From Pseudomonas thivervalensis (GTDB taxonomy: Bacteria; Pseudomonadota; Gammaproteobacteria; Pseudomonadales; Pseudomonadaceae): a stretch of 64,000 bases of DNA. Location: NCBI RefSeq assembly GCF_001269655.1, contig NZ_LHVE01000006.1, positions 124,001 through 188,000 of the forward strand, in the 5' to 3' direction. The notes under the pieces were generated by a model that saw nothing but the letters and a program-made list of their open reading frames with translations, ran no database searches and was not told the origin of the DNA. Numbering within the stretch: the first letter of the stretch is position 1; each line of letters opens with the position of its first letter. A program made the position numbers and the translations under genes. Positions 37,702-44,945 of the stretch are shown piece after piece.

Positions 37702-39189
37702 ATGGCAAACCAACAACTGTTCCTGGGCATCGACTGCGGCACCCAAGGCACCAAGGCGCTGATCCTGGATACGATCAGCGGTCAGGTCCTCGGCCAAGGC
37801 GCCGCTGCCCACAGCATGATCAGCGGGGCCAACGGTCGCCGTGAACAAGATACCCAGCAATGGCTCGATGCATTCACCCAGGCGACGCACCAGGCCTTGG
37901 CCGCCGCCGGGGTCGATGGCCAGGCGATCCTCGGCATCGGCGTGTCCGGCCAGCAACACGGCTTGGTGCTGCTTGACGAACAAGGCCAGGTCTTGCGCCC
38001 GGCCAAGCTGTGGTGCGACACCGAGACGACGCCGGAAAACGATCGGCTCCTGGCGCACCTGGGCGGTGAAGACGGCAGCCTCGAACGCCTCGGCGTGGTG
38101 ATCGCGCCGGGCTACACGGTTTCCAAACTGCTCTGGACCCGGGAGCAGCATCCACAGGTGTTCGAACGCATCGCCAGCATCCTGCTGCCCCACGACTTCC
38201 TCAACTACTGGCTCACCGGTCGCCATTGCAGCGAATACGGCGATGCCTCGGGGACCGGCTATTTCAACGTGCGCACCCGCCAATGGGACGTGCAGCTGCT
38301 GCAACACATCGACCCCAGCGGACGCTTGCAAGCGGCGCTGCCTGAGCTGATCGAGGCCCATCGGCCGGTCGGACGCATCCTGCCGGCCATTGCCGAGCAC
38401 CTCGGCATCAACCCCAAGGCGGTGGTGGCCAGTGGCGGTGGCGACAACATGATGGGTGCCATCGGCACCGGCAATATCCAGCCCGGCGTGATCACCATGA
38501 GCCTCGGCTCTTCCGGTACGGTCTACGCCTATGCCGCTGAACCGGTGGTCAGCCCGCAACCGTCAGTGGCGACGTTCTGCTCTTCCAGCGGTGGCTGGCT
38601 GCCGCTGATCTGCACCATGAACCTGACCAACGCCACCGGGGCGGTTCGCGAGTTGCTGGACCTGGACATCGACGCCTTCAACGCCCTAGTGGTCCAGGCC
38701 CCGATTGGCGCAGAAGGTGTGTCCATGCTGCCGTTCCTCAACGGCGAACGGGTGCCTGCCCTGCCCCATGCCACCGGCAGCCTGCTGGGCCTGACCACCA
38801 CCAACCTGACCCGGGCCAACCTGTGCCGCGCCGTGGTCGAAGGTACGACGTTCGGTTTGCGCTATGGCTTGGACTTGCTGCGGGCCAACGGGCTCCAGGC
38901 CCAGAGCATTCGCCTGATCGGCGGCGGCTCGAAGAGCCCGGTGTGGCGGCAGATCGTCGCCGACATCATGGACACCACGGTCATTTGCACTGAACAAAGC
39001 GAAGCGGCGGCGTTGGGCGCGGCGATCCAGGCAGCGTGGTGCCACTCAGGCCAGCAAGACGGCCTGGCCGAACTGTGCGAGCGCTGCGTCAAGCTCGACC
39101 CGGCCAGTGAAACCCGGCCAGTCGCCGCACACGTCGCGGCGTCCCAGCAGGCTTATGAACGTTATCGACAACACGTCGCAACCCTTTGA
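37702..39189 (+). CDS. mtlY: Xylulokinase (FGGY family)
   Basis: 495 residues. Phosphorylates D-xylulose formed when MtlD oxidises arabitol. The FGGY sugar kinase fold is shown by the N-terminal LGIDCGTQGTKALILD, the phosphate-binding QQHGLVLLD, and the C-terminal ATP-site motif RLIGGGSKSPVWRQIVADI. The start has GAGGATTT upstream. Followed after 12 bases by mtlZ. Confidence 0.93.
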   Translation: MANQQLFLGIDCGTQGTKALILDTISGQVLGQGAAAHSMISGANGRREQDTQQWLDAFTQATHQALAAAGVDGQAILGIGVSGQQHGLVLLDEQGQVLRPAKLWCDTETTPENDRLLAHLGGEDGSLERLGVVIAPGYTVSKLLWTREQHPQVFERIASILLPHDFLNYWLTGRHCSEYGDASGTGYFNVRTRQWDVQLLQHIDPSGRLQAALPELIEAHRPVGRILPAIAEHLGINPKAVVASGGGDNMMGAIGTGNIQPGVITMSLGSSGTVYAYAAEPVVSPQPSVATFCSSSGGWLPLICTMNLTNATGAVRELLDLDIDAFNALVVQAPIGAEGVSMLPFLNGERVPALPHATGSLLGLTTTNLTRANLCRAVVEGTTFGLRYGLDLLRANGLQAQSIRLIGGGSKSPVWRQIVADIMDTTVICTEQSEAAALGAAIQAAWCHSGQQDGLAELCERCVKLDPASETRPVAAHVAASQQAYERYRQHVATL

Positions 39190-39201
39190 GAGCGGGCAAC
39201 T

Positions 39202-40140
39202 ATGTATCTGGTGTGTGGTGAAGCGCTGTTTGATTTTTTCAGTGAAACCGAGGCGGATGGCCCTGCCTCGCAGGTGAACTACAAGGCGATTGCCGGTGGC
39301 TCACCTTTCAACGTGGCGGTGGGGTTGCGCCGCCTGGGTGTCGAATCGGCGCTGTTTGCCGGACTGTCCACCGACTACCTGGGCCGCCGCTTGCAGCAAG
39401 TGTTGCTCAATGAAGGTGTCAGTGCTCGATACCTGCTGGACTTCGACGCGCCGACCACCCTGGCGATGGTCGCCGTGGGCGCCAATGGTTCGCCCCACTA
39501 CAGCTTTCGCGGCGAAGGCTGTGCGGACCGGCAACTGAGCCTGGCTCATCTACCGGACCTCGCCCCTGAAGTGCGTGGCTTGCATGTCGGCTCGTTCTCT
39601 CTGGTGGTCCAACCGATTGCCGACACGCTGCTGGCCCTGGTGCTACGGGAAAGCGGCCGGCGCCTGATCAGCCTCGACCCGAACGTGCGGCTCAACCCGC
39701 AGCCGGACATCGAGCTGTGGCGCTCACGGATCGCAACCCTGGTGGAATATGCCGACCTGATCAAGGTCAGCGATGAAGACCTGAGCCTGCTCTACCCAGG
39801 GATCGAGCCCCAGGCGGTCATCGAGGGTTGGCTGGGGCACCGTTGCCAATTGGTCTTCCTGACCCGTGGCGGCCAGGGGGCTACGGTCTTCAGTCGCCAG
39901 CACGGCACGTGGTCGCTGCCGGCTTGCCCGGTGAAGATCGCCGACACCGTCGGTGCAGGCGACACCTTCCAGGCCGCGCTGATTGCGTGGCTGACTGAAC
40001 AACAGTTGGATTCGGCCGAGGGCTTGCAGACCCTGACCCGCGAGCAGATCAGCGCCATGTTGGCGTTCGCCATTCGCGCCGCCGCCCTGACGTGCGGCAA
40101 AACCGGACCGGACCTGCCCTATCGGCAGCAACTGGCCTGA
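39202..40140 (+). CDS. mtlZ: Fructokinase (PfkB/ribokinase family)
   Basis: 312 residues. Phosphorylates fructose from mannitol, completing the route into hexose phosphate. The PfkB signatures are present: GGSPFNVAVGLRRLG near the N-terminus and the anion-hole motif DTVGAGDTFQAALIAWL near the C-terminus, whose GAGD Asp is the catalytic base. Last gene of the mtl operon; a GC-rich dyad lies about 30 bases downstream without a T run. Confidence 0.94.
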   Translation: MYLVCGEALFDFFSETEADGPASQVNYKAIAGGSPFNVAVGLRRLGVESALFAGLSTDYLGRRLQQVLLNEGVSARYLLDFDAPTTLAMVAVGANGSPHYSFRGEGCADRQLSLAHLPDLAPEVRGLHVGSFSLVVQPIADTLLALVLRESGRRLISLDPNVRLNPQPDIELWRSRIATLVEYADLIKVSDEDLSLLYPGIEPQAVIEGWLGHRCQLVFLTRGGQGATVFSRQHGTWSLPACPVKIADTVGAGDTFQAALIAWLTEQQLDSAEGLQTLTREQISAMLAFAIRAAALTCGKTGPDLPYRQQLA

Positions 40141-40224
40141 GTTTCGCGCTACAACTGAAAAGCTGGACGCCGGGTTCGGACAATGCCGGACCCGAGCGTC
40201 AGAATGACAAGGACAAGGCCGTAC

Positions 40225-40506
40225 TCAGCGCCCGGTCATCCGCTGATGTTGCTGATGAAAGTGATTGCCAGCGGCAGGGTTGTGGTCAAGTTCCGTACGC
40301 AACTCGGCGATCAGGTCGTTGATGGCCCGGCAACCGGTGAGCTTCCTGGCATCGATGTCGGTTTTGACCAAGGCCACGTGATCGGTCTTGTGGTCATCGA
40401 AGATCTTGATCGTCATCGTCAGCTCAGGTGACAACGTGCATTGCGAACGCTTGGGCAGCAAGCTGCTTTCAATGATGTTTCGCATTTCTAGGGCAGATAA
40501 AAACAT
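40225..40506 (-). CDS. DUF1652-family small protein
   Basis: 93 residues, soluble, unknown function. The N-terminal LEMRNIIESSLLPKRSQC and the later TIKIFDD segment are typical of the small DUF1652 proteins found widely in Pseudomonas. The ATG at 40506 is supported by CAGGAGAGAG directly upstream; the longer frame from 40797 has poor composition and is rejected. It is convergent with mtlZ. Confidence 0.75.
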   Translation of the reverse strand: MFLSALEMRNIIESSLLPKRSQCTLSPELTMTIKIFDDHKTDHVALVKTDIDARKLTGCRAINDLIAELRTELDHNPAAGNHFHQQHQRMTGR

Positions 40507-40882
40507 GGCGACTCTCTCCTGTTGAGGCGGCCAATTTATGTCACGACGGCGGTATTTTCGTCCGTTTTCTTCCCTGCGGACTGGGACTACGAATACCGTG
40601 CCGTTCGTTCTTTTTGGCATTTCTATGATTGAGCCCGTGAAGCGAACTCCCTGATCGAACTCCCTGATAATCCCGCAAAAAATATGCCTGGATTGACGAA
40701 ACGAGGCACTGATATAAATCAACCACTTAGCATCGATACCTAGCGAGCCTCTCGTGCAAAATGCAAGGAAACGGCAACTTTTCCATGCAAAGTGCAATCG
40801 AATTGATCGTGCCGAAAGCTAGATTAGCCTCAATTGCAGACACGTGAGCGGGCGCCCGTCGACTTGTACAGAAAATGTTCGA

Positions 40883-40916
40883 CGCGAGCGGGTTTGCTCG
40901 CGATCGCGGTGGGTCA
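40883..40916. repeat. Half REP, family B, overlapping a gene end
   Basis: CGCGAGC-N6-GCTCGCG is followed by GATCGCGGTGGGTCA, which matches the tail of the left arm of the REP at 16684 (GATAGCGGTGGGTCA). The final TCA is the stop codon, read on the minus strand, of the threonine dehydratase. Confidence 0.7.
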
Positions 40917-41933
40917 TGCGGCACTGTCCGTTACGCCGGCCGCGGCCCGCTCCGCCACATGGCGCAAACTGTCGAAATTGATGTTGGCGCCGGAATCGAT
41001 CGCCACCAGGGTCTCGCCTCGCACGCCCGTGCGCGCCACGTATTGCTTGATGCCTGCCACCGCCAGTGCGCCTGACGGCTCGGTGATGGAACGGGTATCG
41101 TCATAGATGTCCTTGATCGCGGCGCACAGTTGGTCGTTAGTCACAGTCATCACCTCATCGACACAGAAACGGCAGATATCGAGGCCATGGGCACCGATCT
41201 GCGCCACGGCCACACCGTCGGCAAAGGTTCCCACTTCGGGCAAGATCACCCGCTCCCCAGCGGCCAGCGCGGCCTGGAGACAGGCAGAATGCTGCGACTC
41301 GACACCGATGATGCGTATCTCCGGGCGCAGGTACTTGACGTAGGCGGCGATCCCGGCGATCAGCCCACCGCCGCCGACTGGCACGAAAATCGCGTCCAGC
41401 CGGCCAGGATGCTGACGCAGGATTTCCATGGCGACGGTGCCCTGCCCGGCAATCACGTCCGGGTCATCGAAAGGCGAAACGAACTCTCGCCCGGTCCGCT
41501 CGGCCAGGTCCAGAGCATGGGCCAGGGCAAACGGAAAACTGTCCCCGTGCAGCAGCGCCTCGGCGCCGCGGTTGCGCACGCCCAGTACTTTGAGTTGTGG
41601 CGTGGTCACGGGCATGACGATGCTGGCCGAGATACCCAGTTCCCGGGCCGCCAGCGCGACGCCCTGGGCATGATTGCCGGCCGACGCGGTGATGACGCCA
41701 CGGGCCCTCTGCTCCGGGGTCAGGTGCACGAGTTTGTTATAGGCACCGCGGATCTTGAAGGAAAAGGTGGGTTGCAGGTCCTCGCGCTTGAGCAGGATCT
41801 GGTTGCCCAGGGCTTCGGACAACGCAGGCGCCGATTGCAGCGGTGTGCGCACGGCCAGTTCGTAGACCGGCGCGGCGAGGATTTTCTTGACGTAATGCTC
41901 GAGCAGCGCTTGTTCGGTGTGGGCAGCGGTCAT
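40914..41933 (-). CDS. Threonine ammonia-lyase (PLP-dependent threonine dehydratase), short form
   Basis: 339 residues; converts L-threonine to 2-oxobutyrate, the first step to isoleucine, or degrades Thr/Ser. The PLP Lys is in FSFKIRGAYNK, the phosphate-binding loop in VPVGGGGLIAG, and the cofactor-ring Ser/Gly contact in SGALAVAG. The protein ends right after the catalytic domain, so it has no ACT regulatory domain, unlike the roughly 500-residue biosynthetic IlvA. AGGAGA lies six bases upstream of the ATG. The upstream region (41974-42114) has all parts of an Ile/Thr-type attenuator, which suggests a biosynthetic role despite the short form. Confidence 0.92.
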   Translation of the reverse strand: MTAAHTEQALLEHYVKKILAAPVYELAVRTPLQSAPALSEALGNQILLKREDLQPTFSFKIRGAYNKLVHLTPEQRARGVITASAGNHAQGVALAARELGISASIVMPVTTPQLKVLGVRNRGAEALLHGDSFPFALAHALDLAERTGREFVSPFDDPDVIAGQGTVAMEILRQHPGRLDAIFVPVGGGGLIAGIAAYVKYLRPEIRIIGVESQHSACLQAALAAGERVILPEVGTFADGVAVAQIGAHGLDICRFCVDEVMTVTNDQLCAAIKDIYDDTRSITEPSGALAVAGIKQYVARTGVRGETLVAIDSGANINFDSLRHVAERAAAGVTDSAA

Positions 41934-41973
41934 GGCGATCTCCTGGTTCGGTCGGAGCCCAGGAGACAGAAAG

Positions 41974-41998
41974 AAAAAACCCGCCTCAAGGGCGGGTT
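41974..41998 (-). terminator. Attenuator terminator before the threonine dehydratase
   Basis: Read on the minus strand: AACCCGCC, a five-base loop, GGCGGGTT, then a T run. It is located 41 bases upstream of the start codon and after a leader ORF, so it should end transcription prematurely. Its 5' arm (CCCGCC) can instead pair with GGCGGG at 42023-42018. Confidence 0.85.
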
Positions 41999-42013
41999 CG
42001 GTGCAGCCGTCAG

Positions 42014-42079
42014 CTAGCCCGCCAAATAAGGAATGGCGGTAATAATGCTTGGCTGGCTACGCAATACGGTTGAATTCAT
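42014..42079 (-). CDS. Leader peptide of the threonine dehydratase attenuator
   Basis: 21-residue ORF beginning MNST and ending PYLAG. It contains three Ile, two Thr, one Val and two Leu, with Ile-Ile-Thr-Ala-Ile clustered in codons 12-16. Those codons overlap the first strand (ACCGCC, 42040-42035) of the attenuator. Its stop codon lies in the second strand. There is no Shine-Dalgarno, but a predicted promoter puts the transcript start at or next to the A of the ATG. Confidence 0.7.
   Translation of the reverse strand: MNSTVLRSQPSIITAIPYLAG
42018..42040 (-). promoter_or_regulatory. Alternative pairing strands 1 and 2 of the attenuator
   Basis: Strand 1 (CCGCC, 42039-42035) can pair with strand 2 (GGCGG, 42023-42019) across an 11-base loop. 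Strand 2 as GGCGGG can also pair with CCCGCC (41996-41991) of the terminator, making an antiterminator. A ribosome stalled at the Ile/Thr codons would cover strand 1 and favour the antiterminator. Confidence 0.7.
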
Positions 42080-42085
42080 GCCTGG

Positions 42086-42114
42086 AAATTAGCGGTGCGT
42101 TGGCGGCAAGTCAA
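42086..42114 (-). promoter_or_regulatory. Predicted promoter of the attenuated transcript
   Basis: On the minus strand TTGACT (42114-42109), 17 bases, then TAATTT (42091-42086). The leader ATG begins six bases after the -10, so the message would be leaderless or nearly so. Confidence 0.45.
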
Positions 42115-42141
42115 TGGCAAATATCAAATGCTGTCCGCTTT

Positions 42142-42273
42142 TGTGGCGAGGGAGCTTGCTCCCGCTGGGTTGCAAAGCAACCCCCGAAAGCTGACGGCAA
42201 TCAACCTGATGCACTGCGGCGACAGGTCTCGGGGCCGCTACGCAGCCCAGCGGGAGCAAGCTCCCTCGCCATA
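42142..42273. repeat. REP pair, family A
   Basis: TGTGGCGAGGGAGCTTGCTC at the left and its complement at the right, spacer about 90 bases. The right end has one mismatch (GCCATA for GCCACA). It lies between the aldose dehydrogenase gene and the attenuator promoter. Confidence 0.88.
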
Positions 42274-42291
42274 AAAGCTTCCGGCGTTGCG

Positions 42292-43440
42292 TCATTTGAG
42301 TCCGACTTTGTACAACGCCCCGTCGTCTTCATCCGTCAACACATACAGGTAACCATCCGGCCCCTGGCGCACATCGCGGATCCGTGCCTTGAGTTCACCC
42401 AGCAAACGCTCTTCATGGACGACCTTGTCGTCCTGCAATTGCAGGCGGATCAGTTCCCCGGATACCAAGGCCCCGATGAACACGCTGTGTTGCCAGGCCT
42501 TGAAACGCTCATGGTCATAGAACGCCATGCCGCTGAGCCCCGGTGAGACCTGCCAGACATGGTGAGGGTCAATGCCGCCTTCGACGGTCTTGCCCTGGGC
42601 TTCGGGAATCGGGGCGCCGGAATAATTGATGCCGTGGGTCGCCAGTGGCCAGCCATAGTTCTTGCCGCGCTCGATGATGTTCAATTCATCGCCGCCCCGG
42701 GGCCCGTGCTCGTTTTCCCAGAGGGTGCCATTCCAAGGATTGAGGGCGGCGCCCTGGGGATTACGCATGCCGTAGGACCAGATTTCGGGGCGGACGTCTT
42801 TCTGGCCAACAAAGGGGTTGTCGTCGGGCACCTTGCCGTCGGGGTAGATGCGCACGACCTTGCCTTGCAGCTTGTCCAGGTCCTGGGCGGTGGGTCGGTC
42901 GTTGTTCTCCCCCAGGGTAATGAACAGATAGCCGTCGCGGTCGAAGACCAATCGCGAGCCAAAGTGGTTGCCCGTGGACAGTTTGGGCTGCTGGCGGAAG
43001 ACCACGTCGAAGTTCTTCAGACTCTTGAGGTCCTCGGACAGTTGGCCGCGTCCCACGGCGGTGCCGGCCTTGCCGTCTGCGCCCGCCTCGGCATAGGACA
43101 AGTAGACGGTGCGGTCCTGCTTGAAGTCTGGCGACAGCACCACGTCCAGCAGGCCGCCCTGGCCCTTGGCCCATACTTCGGGTACGCCGCTCAAGGGCGC
43201 GGACAATTGGCCGTCGGGGCTGACCAGGCGCAGGTTGCCCTCTCGCTCCGTCACCAGCATGCCCTGTTGGCCAGGCAGGAATGCAACGGACCAAGGGTGC
43301 TCCAGCCCCTTGACCACGGTGGTCACTTCCAGGGTGCCCTCTTCGCTTTTGAATGACTGGGTAGGCGCGGCAGCAGCCGGCGTGGCAACGGTCAGGACAG
43401 CGCTGGCGCAGCATGCGGCCAGGAGTGTTTTACGCAACAT
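42292..43440 (-). CDS. PQQ-dependent aldose sugar dehydrogenase (YliI/Asd type)
   Basis: 382 residues with a signal peptide ending near ATPAAAAP, so periplasmic. It has the six-bladed propeller sequence of soluble glucose/aldose dehydrogenases: HPWSVAFLPG, LLDVVLSPDF, GNHFGSRLVFDRDGYLF, PEIWSYGMRNPQGAALNPW, LWENEHGPRGGDELN. The enzyme oxidises aldoses with PQQ. The second ATG (43440) is chosen because GAAGGAA lies seven bases upstream, too close for the ATG at 43446. Monocistronic, 47 bases after the small exported protein gene. Confidence 0.92.
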   Translation of the reverse strand: MLRKTLLAACCASAVLTVATPAAAAPTQSFKSEEGTLEVTTVVKGLEHPWSVAFLPGQQGMLVTEREGNLRLVSPDGQLSAPLSGVPEVWAKGQGGLLDVVLSPDFKQDRTVYLSYAEAGADGKAGTAVGRGQLSEDLKSLKNFDVVFRQQPKLSTGNHFGSRLVFDRDGYLFITLGENNDRPTAQDLDKLQGKVVRIYPDGKVPDDNPFVGQKDVRPEIWSYGMRNPQGAALNPWNGTLWENEHGPRGGDELNIIERGKNYGWPLATHGINYSGAPIPEAQGKTVEGGIDPHHVWQVSPGLSGMAFYDHERFKAWQHSVFIGALVSGELIRLQLQDDKVVHEERLLGELKARIRDVRQGPDGYLYVLTDEDDGALYKVGLK

Positions 43441-43487
43441 GCACATTTCCTTCTGCGGTGTTGAAAGAGAACAATGGGCTCCAGCGC

Positions 43488-43829
43488 CTAGCGGTTGCCA
43501 TTCTGGCTGTTCCGGGGTGGCGTGGGAGACTCGATGGTCGGTCGCGGCGAACCCGACGGCTGCCCCGACCGGGGGTAGCCATTGCCGATGCCGCCATTTT
43601 CCAGGGTCGGAGGCCGTGGTACCGGCACGGTCGGATTGTTTTGAATCGTCGGCACGTTGGGCCGGGTGCCCTGCATGCTGTTGGGATTGGCCCGACGCGT
43701 CGGGCTGTTATAGGGATTGTTGTTGCCCGGCAGGTTCTGGGCCAGGACCATTGGGCCGGCGCCGGGCGTGGCGGCCTGGGCAGCAGCGGTCAGCAGTAGC
43801 GCCATGATGGCGAGCATCAGCCTGTTCAT
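43488..43829 (-). CDS. Small exported Asn/Pro/Gly-rich protein
   Basis: 113 residues, unknown function. A clear signal peptide (MNRLMLAIMALLLTAAAQA) is followed by a low-complexity, probably disordered chain rich in Asn, Pro, Gly, Arg and Thr (NLPGNNNPYNSPTRRANP, and PRPPTLENGG), without Cys. AGAGG lies seven bases before the ATG. A much longer frame reading through to 45164 lies antisense to ku and ligD and is not used. It is upstream of the aldose dehydrogenase on the same strand and may be cotranscribed. Confidence 0.8.
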   Translation of the reverse strand: MNRLMLAIMALLLTAAAQAATPGAGPMVLAQNLPGNNNPYNSPTRRANPNSMQGTRPNVPTIQNNPTVPVPRPPTLENGGIGNGYPRSGQPSGSPRPTIESPTPPRNSQNGNR

Positions 43830-43934
43830 TCGAGCACCTCTTGGGTTCAGGCATATCGAAAGCACGCTACGCCGCAGGTTCGCCCTTGTTAAGCGAAATG
43901 TCCTCGTGAAGATGTAACGAAGCGTCTCCGAACC

Positions 43935-43958
43935 ATTGTGGGAGCAAGCTCCCACAAT
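43935..43958. repeat. Short palindrome of REP family B
   Basis: ATTGTGGGAGC-AA-GCTCCCACAAT, a perfect 11-bp stem. It lies between the divergent small exported protein gene and ku and may be a collapsed REP pair. Confidence 0.75.
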
Positions 43959-44021
43959 GGAAACTTTTCCCAAGGCGCGAAGGTCACCAGAAAGACATCC
44001 ACCGGCAAGGAAAACACCACC

Positions 44022-44912
44022 ATGGCTCGGGCAATCTGGAAAGGCGCAATCAGTTTCGGGCTGGTCCACATTCCTGTAGCGCTGGTATCGGCGACGTCTT
44101 CCCAAGGTGTGGATTTTGACTGGCTGGACAAACGCAGCATGGACCCGGTGGGCTACAAACGGGTCAACAAGGTCACGGGCAAGGAAGTGACCAAGGACGA
44201 CATCGTCAAGGGCGTTGAATACCAGAAAGGCCAGTACGTACTGCTCAGCGAAGAGGAAATCCGCTCCGCCCACCCCAAGTCCACCCAGACCATCGATATC
44301 TTTTCCTTCGTCGACAGCGAGAAGATTCCCCTGCAAAACATCGACACGCCCTACTTTCTCGCCCCCGACAAGCGTGGCGGCAAGGTCTACGCCCTGCTGC
44401 GTGAAACCCTGGTCAAGACCAACAAAGTGGCCCTGGCCCACGTTGTGCTGCATACCCGCCAGCACCTGGCCGCCCTCATGCCCCTGGAATCGGCACTGGT
44501 GCTGGTGATGCTGCGCTGGCCCGCCGAGGTGCGTGAGCTCGATGTCCTGGAACTGGGCGACGAGGTCACGAACCCGAGCCTGGCCAAGGGCGAACTGGAC
44601 ATGGCCAAGCGCCTCGTGGAAGACATGAGCGGTGATTGGGAGCCGCGAGAATATCGGGACAGCTTCGAAGACAAGATCATGGAACTGGTGGAGAAAAAGG
44701 CCAACGAAGGCCGCCTGGAGGCTGTGGAGACCGACCCAGGCGAAGAACAGCGCAAGACTGCCGATGTCATCGACCTTACCGAGCTGCTCAAGCGCAGCCT
44801 GGGCAGCAAGGGCAAGGCCACCGACAAAGCCACCGGGAAGGCCCCGGCAAAACCTGCGAAAACCCGCAAGTCCGCTCCTGCCAAAAAAGCCACCAAGGCC
44901 TCCCGGGGCTAA
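44022..44912 (+). CDS. ku: Bacterial Ku, non-homologous end-joining DNA-end binder
   Basis: 296 residues. Homodimeric ring that threads onto double-strand break ends and recruits LigD. The Ku core starts at MARAIWKGAISFGLVHIPVAL, with VDFDWLDKRSMDPVGYKRVNK and the HTRQHLAALMPLESALVLVMLRW segment. The C-terminus is a Lys/Ala-rich tail (about 30 residues, KAPAKPAKTRKSAPAKKATK) typical of bacterial Ku proteins that bind DNA more freely. ATG 44022 gives the canonical start. ligD follows 33 bases downstream. Confidence 0.95.
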   Translation: MARAIWKGAISFGLVHIPVALVSATSSQGVDFDWLDKRSMDPVGYKRVNKVTGKEVTKDDIVKGVEYQKGQYVLLSEEEIRSAHPKSTQTIDIFSFVDSEKIPLQNIDTPYFLAPDKRGGKVYALLRETLVKTNKVALAHVVLHTRQHLAALMPLESALVLVMLRWPAEVRELDVLELGDEVTNPSLAKGELDMAKRLVEDMSGDWEPREYRDSFEDKIMELVEKKANEGRLEAVETDPGEEQRKTADVIDLTELLKRSLGSKGKATDKATGKAPAKPAKTRKSAPAKKATKASRG

Positions 44913-44945
44913 ACCCCTGGCGTGTGCAATACAAGGGAATCTGTC

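Noticed and set aside
40171..40195. GC-rich dyad after mtlZ as a rho-independent terminator
   Set aside because: The stem is plausible but no T run follows on the plus strand, so it is mentioned only in the mtlZ note.
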